Shown here piece after piece: positions 52,016 to 61,129 of a stretch of 64,000 bases of DNA; position 1 is the stretch's first letter, and each line of letters opens with the position of its first letter. The DNA comes from Sphingopyxis sp. PAMC25046 (GTDB lineage: Bacteria; Pseudomonadota; Alphaproteobacteria; Sphingomonadales; Sphingomonadaceae), in the NCBI RefSeq assembly GCF_004795895.1, contig NZ_CP039250.1:124001-188000 (forward strand), written 5' to 3'. The notes under the pieces were generated by a model. That model made no database searches. It saw only the letters and a list, made by a program, of their open reading frames with translations, and was not told where the DNA came from. Made by a program: the position numbers and the translations under genes.

Positions 52016-54694
52016 TTATCCGCTGTTCCGAAGCGCGGTCGCGATCGCGTTGATCGTCAGCTGGATACCCTCTGCGATCCGCGGGTCGGTCTCGCCCGCG
52101 CGATGCCGCTTCATCAGCTCGATCTGGAGCAGGTTCAGCGGCTCGATATAGGGCAGCCGCAACCGGATCGATGCCTCGAGCGCCGGGTTCCTTTCGAGCA
52201 GCCGCGTCTGCCCGGTGATCTCCAGCAGTCCGTCGTGCGCGCGGTTCCAGCCATCCTTGATGCGGCCGAAGATCGCGTCATGCCCGTCGACTTCGCTCGC
52301 CAGCTCTGCATAGCGCGCCGCGATCCCCATGTCGGACTTCGCGAGCACCATTTCCATATTGCCGAGCAGCGCGGCAAAGAAGGGCGAGCTTTGCGCCATG
52401 TCGGCGAGCAGCGCCTTGTCGCCGAAGCCCGCGAAGGCCTCGCCGGTGCCGTACCAGCCGGGCAGCATCGTGCGCGCCTGCGCCCAGCTGAACACCCAGG
52501 GGATCGCGCGCAGATCCTCGATCGCCGTGCTCTTCTTGCGGCTCGACGGACGCGATCCGATCTTGAGCGTCGCAATCTCGGCGATCGGCGTCATCGCGCG
52601 AAAGAAATCCTTGAACGCCGGCGTACCATAGACAAGGTCGCGGTAGGCGGCGAAGGCGGTGTCCGATAGCGCGTCCATCGCGGCCGTGAAGTGCTCGCTC
52701 GCATCGCCGCCCAGGCTCTCGGGCTCGAGGCTCGCGAGCAGGCTCGCCGACACCATCGCCTCCAGATTGGTCGCCGCGCTGTCGATCGTGCCATATTTGG
52801 CGGCGATCACCTCGCCCTGTTCGGTGATGCGGATGCGGCCCTGCACGGTGCCCGCGGGCTGCGCGCGGATCGCGGCAAAGGCGCTGCCGCCCCCGCGCCC
52901 GACCGCACCGCCGCGGCCGTGGAACAGCTGCATCGCGGTGTCGGCCTCGTCGAACACCGGCGTCAGCGCCTGCGATGCCTGATGCAATCCCCAGGTCGAG
53001 GTGAAATAGCCGCCGTCCTTGTTCGAATCCGAATAGCCGATCATCACTTCCTGATGCCCGCGCACCCCGACCTGCGGGCCGATTTCGGGCATCGCGAAAT
53101 AGCGGCGCATGATGTCGGGCGCGCGGCTCAAATCGTCGATCGTCTCGAACAGCGGCACGACCATCAGATTGCTGGCGCCCGCGTCGGTGCCGCTCCGCCA
53201 CAGCCCGCCTTCGCGCGCGAGGACATGGACCTCGAGCAGGTCGGACAGGTCCTGCGCCATGCTGATGATCCACTGGCAGATCGCGTCGTTGCCGAGCCGC
53301 GCGCGCACGTCGGCGGCGGCATGGACGATCGCAAGCTCGCCCGCGGTTTCCTCGCTCCACTCGTGCCACGGTGCGGCGAGCGGCCGGTCGCTCGCGAGTT
53401 CGGCGGTGAGCAGCGCGACGCGCGCCGCTTCGTCCAGCGCCAGATAGTCGGCGCACACGCCCGATACCGCCAGCAGTTCGGCGAGCACGCGTTCGTGGAC
53501 CGCGCTATTCTGCCGCATGTCGAGCGTCGCAAGGTGAAAACCGAACACCTCGACCGCGCGGATCAGCCGCCCGAGTGCGCCGATGCCCGCAAGCTGCCCC
53601 TTGCCGCTCGCCGACAGGCCGTTCGCGATGGTGACGAGGTCGCGGCGGAAATCGGCGGGGGTGGCATAGGCCTCGCCCTTCAGCGCGGCGGGGCGCGGCG
53701 GCGCCTTGCCGGTGATCGCCAGATAGGTGGCCGACAGCCGCGCATAAATTCCCGACAGCGCGCGGCGATAGGGTTCGTCGCCGCGGCTCGGCGCGGCGTC
53801 GCCGCTCGCTTCCGCCAGCGCTTCGACCGCCTCGGGCACGGGCGCGAGGCTCGACGACACCGACAGCTCGGCGCCGAGCGCATGGACCTGGTCGATGTAG
53901 TGGCCGATCACCGCCGCGGCGTTGCGCGACGTCGCTTGTCGCATCGTTTCGGCGGTGACGAAGGGATTGCCGTCGCGGTCGCCGCCGATCCAGCTCCCGA
54001 CGCGCAGGAAGCTCGCGGGGCGCTGCCCCAGCTCCTTTTCCCAGCGCGCATAAAGCTTGGGCACCACGGGCAGGAAAACGTCGCGCAAATAGGTCAGCGC
54101 ATTGTCGATCTCGTCGGCGACGAACAATTTCTGCGTGCGCAGCGGCCGCGTTTGCCACAGCAGCACGACCTGCCGCCGGATCGCGTCCTCGATCACATCG
54201 CCCTCGGGCGTTTCGTCGAGCCCGGCATCGCGCATCCGCATCAGTTCGGCGACGCGGTTCTTGTGGTCGAGCACCGACTTGCGGCGCACTTCGGTCGGAT
54301 GCGCGGTGAGCACCGGCGCGACGAGCGAGGCGCCGAGCAGCGCGGCGACCGCGTCGTCGTCGATCCCGTCGGCCTTCAGCTTTTCGAGCGCCGCCGCGAC
54401 GGTCGCTTCGGGTTCGGCGGCGACCCCCTGCCGGTCCTCGGCAAGGTTGGCGAGCATCGAAAACAGCATGAAGCCGCGCACGAAGGAAATCGTGTCGTCG
54501 AGGCTGAGCGCATCGAGCCCCGGATCGATCGCCTCGGCCCCCGCGATGCCGCGGTGCCGGTCGACGCTCGACGAGCGGATATATTCGGTCTGGCGGAACA
54601 ATTTGTCGCCGCCATAGGCGCGGATGACGTCGCCGAGGATCCGCCCCAAATAGCGGATGTCGGGATTTTGCGAGATCTGGATCGGTGGGCCCAT
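52016..54694 (-). CDS. ppc: Phosphoenolpyruvate carboxylase (EC 4.1.1.31)
   Basis: 892 residues from the ATG at 54694. It carboxylates PEP to oxaloacetate to refill the TCA cycle. Motifs in order: VLTAHPTEVRRKSV (catalytic His near 130), GSWIGGDRDGNPFV, FHLATLDMRQNS, VMIGYSDSNKDGG, the mobile loop FHGRGGAVGRGGG and QGRIRITEQGEVIAAKYG. The C-terminus is RNSG instead of the usual NTG, a mild change at a structurally important end. Stands alone on the minus strand. Confidence 0.97.
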   Translation of the reverse strand: MGPPIQISQNPDIRYLGRILGDVIRAYGGDKLFRQTEYIRSSSVDRHRGIAGAEAIDPGLDALSLDDTISFVRGFMLFSMLANLAEDRQGVAAEPEATVAAALEKLKADGIDDDAVAALLGASLVAPVLTAHPTEVRRKSVLDHKNRVAELMRMRDAGLDETPEGDVIEDAIRRQVVLLWQTRPLRTQKLFVADEIDNALTYLRDVFLPVVPKLYARWEKELGQRPASFLRVGSWIGGDRDGNPFVTAETMRQATSRNAAAVIGHYIDQVHALGAELSVSSSLAPVPEAVEALAEASGDAAPSRGDEPYRRALSGIYARLSATYLAITGKAPPRPAALKGEAYATPADFRRDLVTIANGLSASGKGQLAGIGALGRLIRAVEVFGFHLATLDMRQNSAVHERVLAELLAVSGVCADYLALDEAARVALLTAELASDRPLAAPWHEWSEETAGELAIVHAAADVRARLGNDAICQWIISMAQDLSDLLEVHVLAREGGLWRSGTDAGASNLMVVPLFETIDDLSRAPDIMRRYFAMPEIGPQVGVRGHQEVMIGYSDSNKDGGYFTSTWGLHQASQALTPVFDEADTAMQLFHGRGGAVGRGGGSAFAAIRAQPAGTVQGRIRITEQGEVIAAKYGTIDSAATNLEAMVSASLLASLEPESLGGDASEHFTAAMDALSDTAFAAYRDLVYGTPAFKDFFRAMTPIAEIATLKIGSRPSSRKKSTAIEDLRAIPWVFSWAQARTMLPGWYGTGEAFAGFGDKALLADMAQSSPFFAALLGNMEMVLAKSDMGIAARYAELASEVDGHDAIFGRIKDGWNRAHDGLLEITGQTRLLERNPALEASIRLRLPYIEPLNLLQIELMKRHRAGETDPRIAEGIQLTINAIATALRNSG

Positions 54695-54757
54695 GCGCCG
54701 CTTGCTGCACCTGCGAAGGTGCAGGGTCAAGCGGCGCATAGCTATGCGCCTATAAGA

Positions 54758-55180
54758 TCAGTTCGTCTTGACGAGGGTCAGCATGCCCAGATCGATCGCG
54801 CGGCGGCCATCGAACGTAACAGAGTTGCGCGTATCGGTGATGAACATCAACCTGCCCGACGCATCGGTGATGCGCGCGGACACCGCATAGCTGTGGCGCG
54901 GATCGAGCGGGCGCTGGTCGACCGTCAGCGAAAAGGCAAAGGGCACCTGCCGCCCGTCGGCGGTGAACGCTTGCCGCGCGATCGTTGTCGACGGCGCATC
55001 GGCCAGGCTGACGTCGGCAAGGGTGATTTCGACCTGCGCCGTCGGCGGCAGCGCGACGCGCTCGCGATAGGTGATGCTGCCGGTGACCGACACGGGCTGT
55101 TCGGCAGGAATGGTGGCGCAGCCGGCGAGCAGGGGGGCGGCGATCGCACCCGCGGCGAGGATGCGGTTAATGCGAACCAT
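54758..55180 (-). CDS. YbaY-family lipoprotein
   Basis: 140 residues. Lipobox LLAGC after MVRINRILAAGAIAAP, then the YbaY beta-sandwich pattern: VTGSITYRERVALPPTAQVE, ITLADVSLADAP, FSLTVDQRPLDPRHSYAVSA, RITDASGRLMFITDT. This domain occurs in Gram-negative envelope lipoproteins of unclear task. Good AGGAG (GAAAAAGGAGAAAC) before the ATG. A single-gene unit upstream of ppc. Confidence 0.85.
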   Translation of the reverse strand: MVRINRILAAGAIAAPLLAGCATIPAEQPVSVTGSITYRERVALPPTAQVEITLADVSLADAPSTTIARQAFTADGRQVPFAFSLTVDQRPLDPRHSYAVSARITDASGRLMFITDTRNSVTFDGRRAIDLGMLTLVKTN

Positions 55181-55262
55181 GATGTTTCTCCTTTTTCGAT
55201 GATCGGCGGGCGCCTAGTGCCATCGAGGTGAACCCATGCTGTCGCGCATGCCTACGCGCCGT

Positions 55263-55832
55263 TCAGCCTTCGAGTTCGACATCCCAGTACAGCCAGTCGA
55301 TCCAGCTTGTATGGAGATAATTCGGCGGGAAGGCCCGCCCATTGTCCTGCAACTGCCAGCTCGTCGGGCGCCACGGCTGGCGATAGAGCGGCATATGCGC
55401 CTGTTGCGGGGTGCGGCCGCCCTTCTTGAGGTTGCACGGGGCGCAGGCGGTCGCGACATTTTCCCACGTCGTCCGCCCGCCCAGCCGGCGCGGCACGACA
55501 TGATCGAAGGTCAGGTCCTTGCCCGACCCGCAATATTGGCACGCGAAACGGTCGCGCAGGAACAGGTTGAAGCGCGTGAAGGCGGGATGCTCCGACGGCT
55601 TCACATATTGGCGGAGCGCGATCACGCTCGGGATCGGCATCGTTCGCGTTGGCGAATGGATTTCGCGTTCGTAATTTTCGACGATGGTAACCCGGTCGAG
55701 GAATACCGCCTTCACTGCGGTCTGCCAGGGCCAGAGGCTCAGCGGATAATAGCTCAGCGGCGTATAGTCTGCGTTGAGGACGAGCGCCGGACAGCTATCG
55801 GGATGCCGGGCAAGATCGGGATGGAACATGGC
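55263..55832 (-). CDS. HNH endonuclease
   Basis: About 189 residues from the ATG at 55832 (MFHPDLARHPDSCPALVLNA); a GTG at 55874 would add 14 residues. HNH core: FACQYCGSGKDLTFDHVVPR (first CxxC and His), GGRTTWENVATACAPCNLKK (second CxxC). The N-terminal half (NADYTPLSYYPLSLWPWQTA) is typical of a widely conserved alphaproteobacterial stand-alone HNH protein, found in most genomes of the group and not tied to phage. Biological role unclear. Confidence 0.88.
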   Translation of the reverse strand, partial: AMFHPDLARHPDSCPALVLNADYTPLSYYPLSLWPWQTAVKAVFLDRVTIVENYEREIHSPTRTMPIPSVIALRQYVKPSEHPAFTRFNLFLRDRFACQYCGSGKDLTFDHVVPRRLGGRTTWENVATACAPCNLKKGGRTPQQAHMPLYRQPWRPTSWQLQDNGRAFPPNYLHTSWIDWLYWDVELEG

Positions 55833-55999
55833 TAGATAACGCTGCCCCCATTGCTTCACGGGATGGCGCGCCACTGCCTCCCGCGCGTGACACTGTCATT
55901 ACATGCCCTATCAGATTCTGCCGTCAAGGGGCTTCTGTCCGCAAGATATGGAATGATTCGCTTTGACTCGATACCGCATATGGATTCATGGGCAGGACG

Positions 56000-56863
56000 A
56001 TGTTGACGCGTTTTGCTCCGAGCCCGACCGGCGAGCTCCACCTCGGCCACGCCTATAGCGCGGTGCTCGCGCATGCCGCCGCGCGTTCGGCCGCCGGGAA
56101 ATTCCGCATCCGCATCGACGATATCGACGGCAGCCGGTCGCGCGAGGCCTATGTCGCGGGCTCGCTCGCCGATCTCGACTGGCTCGGCATCGACTGGGAC
56201 GGCGATCCCGTGCGCCAGTCCGACCGGCTCGGCAGCTATGCCGCCGCGCTCGATGACCTCCGCGCGCGCGCCCTGGTTTACCCCTGCTTCTGCACCCGCG
56301 CCGACATCGCGGCCAGCCTGTCGGCGCCGCACGGGCCCCCAAATGGACCGTCCGGCGCGATCTATCCCGGCACCTGCCGTACCCTGCCCGCGGGCGAACG
56401 CGACCGGCGGATGGCGGCGGAACCCCATTGCTGGCGCCTCGACATGGCGCGCGCAGTGGCGGCGGCCGGCGATCTCGTCTGGGAAGAGCAAGGGCAGGGG
56501 CTGCGCGCCGCCGATCCCGCCGCGCACGGCGACATTGTCCTCGCGCGCAAGGATGCGCCCGCGAGCTATCATCTCGCGAGCACGCTCGACGACGCCGGCA
56601 TGGGGGTGACGCATGTGATCCGCGGCGCCGACCTGATCGCCTCCACCGACGCCCACCGGCTCTTGCAGGCGCTGCTCGGGCTACCCGTTCCCCTTTATTG
56701 CCACCACGCGCTCGTCTGCGGCGCGGACGGCCAGCGGCTCGCCAAGCGCGACGCCGCCGCCGCGCTGAAGGCGCTGCGCGAAGCGGGCGTCGACGGCCGC
56801 GCGCTCGCCGCCGATCTCGCCGCCGGCCGGCTTCCTGCTGGCTATTCGCTCCAGAAGCCCTAA
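56000..56863 (+). CDS. gluQ: Glutamyl-Q tRNA(Asp) synthetase GluQRS
   Basis: 287 residues. A glutamyl-tRNA synthetase catalytic core without the anticodon domain: TRFAPSPTGELHLGHAYSAV (HIGH-like), RIRIDDIDGSRSREAYV, the zinc site YPCFCTRAD with Cys in IYPGTCRTL, and the KMSKS-like RLAKRD. It attaches Glu to queuosine in tRNA(Asp). Start at ATG 56000 gives the standard MLTRFAPSP; another ATG four codons earlier is possible. Divergent from the HNH gene. Confidence 0.93.
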   Translation: MLTRFAPSPTGELHLGHAYSAVLAHAAARSAAGKFRIRIDDIDGSRSREAYVAGSLADLDWLGIDWDGDPVRQSDRLGSYAAALDDLRARALVYPCFCTRADIAASLSAPHGPPNGPSGAIYPGTCRTLPAGERDRRMAAEPHCWRLDMARAVAAAGDLVWEEQGQGLRAADPAAHGDIVLARKDAPASYHLASTLDDAGMGVTHVIRGADLIASTDAHRLLQALLGLPVPLYCHHALVCGADGQRLAKRDAAAALKALREAGVDGRALAADLAAGRLPAGYSLQKP

Positions 56864-56872
56864 ATAGGGGCT

Positions 56873-57097
56873 ATGGAAATCCTGCTCGTCCTTGGCGTCG
56901 TGATCGCCGCCGGCTTCGTCCTCTTCTCGCTCGCGCGGGGGCTCTTCTATTTCTCGCAGGGGCACAAAGCCCAGCAGGATGGGACCGTGCGCGAAAATCA
57001 GATGATGCAGAACAAGATGATGATGGCCCGCGTGAAATGGCAGGCGATCACCATCATCCTGCTCGTGCTGATCGGCGTTTTTGCTGCCGGAAGCTAA
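56873..57097 (+). CDS. Twin-transmembrane HIG1-domain small protein
   Basis: 74 residues, two helices (LLVLGVVIAAGFVLFSLARG and AITIILLVLIGVFAAG) with the HIG1 linker ENQMMQNKMMMARVKWQA. Alphaproteobacterial members lie next to the cobalamin adenosyltransferase gene, as here, 10 bases upstream. Mitochondrial HIG1 proteins assist respiratory oxidase assembly; the bacterial role is less clear. Confidence 0.88.
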   Translation: MEILLVLGVVIAAGFVLFSLARGLFYFSQGHKAQQDGTVRENQMMQNKMMMARVKWQAITIILLVLIGVFAAGS

Positions 57098-57106
57098 GGC
57101 CCGGCG

Positions 57107-57688
57107 ATGGTCAAGCTCAACAAGATCTACACGCGCACCGGCGACGACGGCACGACCGGCCTCGTCGACGGCTCGCGCATCGCCAAGTCCGACGCGCTGA
57201 TGGCGGCGATCGGCGACGTCGACGAAGCGAACAGTGCGATCGGAATCGCCGCCGCGGCGCTCGACGCGACAAGCTACGAAGCCGCGATGCTGTCGCGTAT
57301 CCAGAACGAGCTCTTCGACCTCGGCGCCGACCTTGCGACCCCGCCCGACATCCAGTTCGGTTTCGGTCCGCACGACATGGCGCTGCGCATCGTGCCGAGC
57401 CAGATCGCGCGGCTGGAGGACGAGATCGACGCGATGAACGACAATCTCGCGCCGCTCAAAAGCTTCATTCTGCCCGGCGGGGCCGAGGCCGCAGCGCGCC
57501 TCCATCTCGCGCGCGCGGTTACGCGCCGCGCCGAACGCGCGGGCGTAGCGGCTGGGGCGGCGTGCAAGCTCAACCCGCTTGCGCTCGCTTATCTCAACCG
57601 CCTGTCGGACCATCTTTTCGTGCTCACGCGCCACCTCAACGCCGCCGCGGGTGGCGACATCCTCTGGAAACCCGGCGCGACGCGCTGA
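57107..57688 (+). CDS. ATP:cob(I)alamin adenosyltransferase, PduO type
   Basis: 193 residues. N-terminal KIYTRTGDDGTTGLVDGSRI (ATP loop), GDVDEANSAIGIA, LSRIQNELFDLGADLATP, then ARLHLARAVTRRAERAGVAA with the catalytic Arg and LNRLSDHLFVLTRHLN. It makes adenosylcobalamin, for example for methylmalonyl-CoA mutase; propionyl-CoA formed by MmsA (29.7 kb) would need that enzyme. Follows the HIG1 gene in one unit. Confidence 0.94.
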   Translation: MVKLNKIYTRTGDDGTTGLVDGSRIAKSDALMAAIGDVDEANSAIGIAAAALDATSYEAAMLSRIQNELFDLGADLATPPDIQFGFGPHDMALRIVPSQIARLEDEIDAMNDNLAPLKSFILPGGAEAAARLHLARAVTRRAERAGVAAGAACKLNPLALAYLNRLSDHLFVLTRHLNAAAGGDILWKPGATR

Positions 57689-57763
57689 AAATCCTCTCTG
57701 CGGCAGGGCCGTGGGGGACCTTCGGCACAGCTTATGGCGGAGGGGGCTTTGACGGCAGAATTT

Positions 57764-57836
57764 CGTCACCCCGGACTTGATCCGGGGTCCACCGCTACCT
57801 CAGAAAAATGGACGTCGGATCAAGTCCGGCTGGACG
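57764..57836 (+). repeat. Extragenic palindromic repeat, CACCCCGGA/TCCGGGGT type (copy 3)
   Basis: Left hairpin CACCCCGGACTTGATCCGGG, right hairpin GTCGGATCAAGTCCGGCTGG, same orientation as copy 1. The rest of 57689-57939 shows no other clear element; the egtB promoter must be in it. Confidence 0.8.
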
Positions 57837-57939
57837 AGGGGGGAGCATTGTTCCCTAAATGTTCTAGACTTTGCCGCATGCTGTAACCATAATCGGGTGA
57901 ACCGCGAAACCGAATCGCTCCCCGGGGAATTGTCACAGC

Positions 57940-59205
57940 ATGGCCAGCCGCACCGACGCTTCGACCCGCACCGACCCGATCGAGGCGCTGACCCGCCGCT
58001 TCGCCGCGACGCGGCGCCTCTCGCTCGATCTCGCGGGGACCCTCTCCGACGCCGACGCGAGCGCGCAGTCGATGCCCGACGCCTCGCCCGCCAAATGGCA
58101 TCTCGCGCACACGACGTGGTTTTTCGAAACCTTCATCCTGCGCGACCATGTGCCGGGCTATGGCCTCTTCGACGATCGCTATCCCTTCCTTTTCAACTCC
58201 TATTATGAAGCCGAAGGTCCCCGCCACGCCCGCCCGCATCGCGGCCTGCTGACGCGCCCCTCGCTCGACGACGTGCGCGTCTGGCGCGCGCATGTCGATG
58301 CCGCGGTCCAGACCGCGCTGCCCGACCTTCCGGCGAGCGTGCTGGCGCTGGTCGAGCTCGGCATCCATCACGAGCAGCAGCATCAGGAATTGCTGCTCAC
58401 CGACATCAAGCATCTTTTCGCGCAAAATCCGCTCGGCCCGGCGGTATGGGACGCGCCGATCGCGAATGAAGTTTCCCGGTTTTCCGCCATGAAATGGGTG
58501 AAGGGCGCCGAAGGCATCGTTTCGGTCGGCCATGACGGCGACGGCTTCGCCTTCGACTGCGAAGGCCCGCGCCACGACGCGCTGCTCACCCCGCACGCGC
58601 TCGCGACCCGCCCGGTCAGCAACGGCGAATGGCAGGAATTCATCGCCGACGGTGGCTATCACACCCCCTCGCTCTGGCTCAGCGACGGCTGGACGTGGGT
58701 GCAGGCCGAGGATGTCGGGGCGCCCGCCTATTGGCGGGACGGGCAATATTTCACCCTGTCGGGCTGGCAGGATATCGACCCCGCCGCGCCGGTGACGCAC
58801 ATCAGCTTCTTCGAGGCCGACGCCTTCGCCAGTTGGGCCGGCGCGCGCCTGCCGACCGAACAGGAATGGGAAGCGGCGGCCGCGGGGCTCGATCCGCGCA
58901 CGGGCCAGCAACTCGACGCGGCCGGCCCTGTCCAGCCTGCGCCCGAACATGGCGACACGGACCTGCAACAGATGTTCGGCAGCGTATGGGAATGGACCGG
59001 CAGCGCCTATCGCCCCTATCCGGGCTTCCGCGCCGCGCCGGGTGCGGTCGGCGAATATAATGGCAAGTTCATGAGCGGCCAGTTCGTGCTCCGCGGCGGC
59101 AGCTGCGCGACCCCGCGCGGTCATCTGCGTGCTTCCTACCGTAATTTCTTCTACCCCCACCAGCGCTGGCAATTCACCGGCCTGCGCCTCGCGAAGGATC
59201 TTTGA
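57940..59205 (+). CDS. egtB: Ergothioneine biosynthesis protein EgtB (sulfoxide synthase)
   Basis: 421 residues. An N-terminal DinB-like four-helix domain carries the iron ligands (SPAKWHLAHTTWFFETF near 50-65 and LGIHHEQQHQELLLTDIK near 140-155), followed by an FGE-sulfatase domain (about 185-420; ISFFEADAFASWAGARLPTE, MFGSVWEWTGSAYRPYPGF, FVLRGGSCATPRGHLRASYR). It joins sulfur to hercynine using O2. EgtD directly follows. No egtA/C/E in the window, typical of proteobacterial egtBD pairs, in which cysteine can be the direct donor. Confidence 0.94.
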   Translation: MASRTDASTRTDPIEALTRRFAATRRLSLDLAGTLSDADASAQSMPDASPAKWHLAHTTWFFETFILRDHVPGYGLFDDRYPFLFNSYYEAEGPRHARPHRGLLTRPSLDDVRVWRAHVDAAVQTALPDLPASVLALVELGIHHEQQHQELLLTDIKHLFAQNPLGPAVWDAPIANEVSRFSAMKWVKGAEGIVSVGHDGDGFAFDCEGPRHDALLTPHALATRPVSNGEWQEFIADGGYHTPSLWLSDGWTWVQAEDVGAPAYWRDGQYFTLSGWQDIDPAAPVTHISFFEADAFASWAGARLPTEQEWEAAAAGLDPRTGQQLDAAGPVQPAPEHGDTDLQQMFGSVWEWTGSAYRPYPGFRAAPGAVGEYNGKFMSGQFVLRGGSCATPRGHLRASYRNFFYPHQRWQFTGLRLAKDL

Positions 59206-59207
59206 CC

Positions 59208-60194
59208 ATGGGTGTTGTGCGCAATCTTCGTCAGGTTTCGGCCGACGACACCGGCGTCGACATCGCCTTTCGCGCCGACGTCCACGCTGGCCTCGCGCAG
59301 CGACAAAAGGCGATTCCCGCGCGCTGGTTCTACGACGCGACCGGCTCGGCCTTGTTCGAGGATATCACCGCGCTCCCCGAATATTATCCGACGCGCAGTG
59401 AAACCGACCTGCTGACGCGCCATGCCGCCGACATCGCGGCGGCGACCGGTTCCGGCCGCGCGGTCGTCGAACTCGGCTCGGGTAGCTCGACCAAGACGCC
59501 CCTGCTCCTCGACGCCATCGCGCCCGCCGCCTATGTCCCGGTCGATATTTCGGGCGATTTCCTGCGCGACAGCGCGCAGGCGCTCGCCGCGCGCTTCCCG
59601 GCGGTGCCAATTTATCCGGTCGAGGCCGATTTCACCCAGCGGGTCGAATTGCCGCGCGAAATCTGCCCGCTCCCGAAACTCGGCTTTTTCCCGGGTTCGA
59701 CGATCGGAAACATGGTCGCGCGCACGGCAATCGACCTCTTGCGCAACTGGCGCGCCGCGCTCGGCGACGGGTCGCTGATGCTGATCGGCGTCGACCGGAT
59801 CAAGGACATCGGCATACTCGAAACCGCCTATGACGATCCGGCGGGGGTGACCGCGGCGTTCAACCTCAACCTCCTCGAGCGGATCAATCGCGAACTCGGC
59901 GGCGATATAGCGGTCGAGAATTTCAGCCACCGCGCGGTGTGGGACGATGTCCACGCGCGCATCGAAATGCACCTCGTCGCCGAATGCGACATGGATTTCA
60001 CGATCGACGGCCGCGCCTATCATATGGCGAAGGGCGAAACGATCCACAGCGAGAACAGCCATAAATACGGGCCTCGCGATGCGAACCTGCTGCTCCGCGC
60101 CGGCGGCTGGACCCCGATCGCGACGTGGGACGATGCCGACCCCGCTTTCGCGTTGATCCTCGCCGAAGCAACCGAGTTCCGTTCCGCCCCCTAA
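59208..60194 (+). CDS. egtD: L-histidine N-alpha-methyltransferase EgtD
   Basis: 328 residues. SAM-dependent trimethylation of histidine to hercynine, the EgtB substrate. Family markers: ARWFYDATGSALFEDITALP followed by EYYPTRSE, VVELGSGSSTKTPLLLDA (SAM loop), YVPVDISGDFL, FFPGSTIGNM and the late ENSHKYGP. Starts 2 bases after egtB; a TTG six bases earlier is in frame but unlikely. Confidence 0.95.
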   Translation: MGVVRNLRQVSADDTGVDIAFRADVHAGLAQRQKAIPARWFYDATGSALFEDITALPEYYPTRSETDLLTRHAADIAAATGSGRAVVELGSGSSTKTPLLLDAIAPAAYVPVDISGDFLRDSAQALAARFPAVPIYPVEADFTQRVELPREICPLPKLGFFPGSTIGNMVARTAIDLLRNWRAALGDGSLMLIGVDRIKDIGILETAYDDPAGVTAAFNLNLLERINRELGGDIAVENFSHRAVWDDVHARIEMHLVAECDMDFTIDGRAYHMAKGETIHSENSHKYGPRDANLLLRAGGWTPIATWDDADPAFALILAEATEFRSAP

Positions 60195-60262
60195 CGCTCG
60201 CTCTTGACGCCTCTGCCCGGAGCCGTAGGGCCACAGGCAGATTTTCAGCGAAAGGGCAGCAC

Positions 60263-61129
60263 ATGATCGTCGGCGTTATCGGAGCAGGGCAGATGGGTGC
60301 GGGGATCGCGCAGGTGTCGGCGGGCGCCGGCCATGACGTGCTTCTTTCCGACATCGACATGGCACGCGCCGAAGCGGGCAAGGCAGGGATCGCCAAGGCG
60401 CTCGGCCGACTGGTCGCGAAAGAGAAGATGAGCCAGTCCGACGCCGATGGACTGCTAGGGCGAATCACGCCCGTTGCCGACCACGCCGCCTTCGCCCCCG
60501 CCGACCTCGTCATCGAAGCGGCGACCGAGCGCGAGGAAATCAAGCGCGCGATCTTCGCCAGCGTTGGCGAACATCTGTCGGCAACCGCAATCCTCGCGAG
60601 CAACACCAGCTCGATCCCGATCACGCGCCTCGCGCAGGCCGCGCCCGACCCGGCGCGCTTCATCGGCGTCCATTTCTTCAACCCGGTGCCGGTGATGGGG
60701 CTGATCGAACTGATCCGCGGCCTCGCGACGAGCGACGACACGCTCGCCAAGGTCGAGGCCTATGGCCGCGGGCTCGGCAAGGAGATCGTCCACGCCAACG
60801 ACGCGCCGGGTTTCATCGTCAATCGCGTGCTGATGCCGCTCATTAACGAAGCGGTCTTTGCCTTGGGCGAGGGCGTCGCGACGATGCAGGATATCGACAC
60901 AGGTTGTCGTTTGGGCCTCAATCATCCGATGGGGCCGATCACGCTCGCCGACTTCATCGGGCTCGATACCTGCCTCGAAATCATCCGCGTGCTTTACAGC
61001 GGCACCGGCGATCCGAAATTCCGCCCGGCGCCCTTGCTCGTCCAATATGTCGACGCCGGCTGGGTCGGGAAAAAGGCCGGGCGCGGCTTTTACGACTGGA
61101 GCGGTGCCGAACCCGTCCCGACGCGGTGA
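60263..61129 (+). CDS. 3-hydroxybutyryl-CoA dehydrogenase
   Basis: 288 residues, single-domain HBDH. VGVIGAGQMGAGIAQVSAGA (NAD), LVIEAATEREEIKRAIF, ASNTSSIPITRLAQ, the catalytic His in GVHFFNPVPVMGLIELIRG, APGFIVNRVLMPLINEAVFA and GPITLADFIGLDTCL. It interconverts acetoacetyl- and 3-hydroxybutyryl-CoA, as in PHB or butyrate metabolism (EC 1.1.1.157). 68 bases after egtD, so possibly its own promoter; the next gene overlaps its stop (GTGA). Confidence 0.94.
   Translation: MIVGVIGAGQMGAGIAQVSAGAGHDVLLSDIDMARAEAGKAGIAKALGRLVAKEKMSQSDADGLLGRITPVADHAAFAPADLVIEAATEREEIKRAIFASVGEHLSATAILASNTSSIPITRLAQAAPDPARFIGVHFFNPVPVMGLIELIRGLATSDDTLAKVEAYGRGLGKEIVHANDAPGFIVNRVLMPLINEAVFALGEGVATMQDIDTGCRLGLNHPMGPITLADFIGLDTCLEIIRVLYSGTGDPKFRPAPLLVQYVDAGWVGKKAGRGFYDWSGAEPVPTR

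Noticed and set aside
52691..55231. Open frame of 846 codons on the plus strand across ppc and the YbaY gene
   Set aside because: It is a shadow of the PEP carboxylase gene; its composition is unlike a protein, with no start signal or motif.
55263..55832. HNH gene as part of a defence or mobile element
   Set aside because: No methylase, helicase, integrase or phage gene nearby. The protein belongs to a common stand-alone alphaproteobacterial family.
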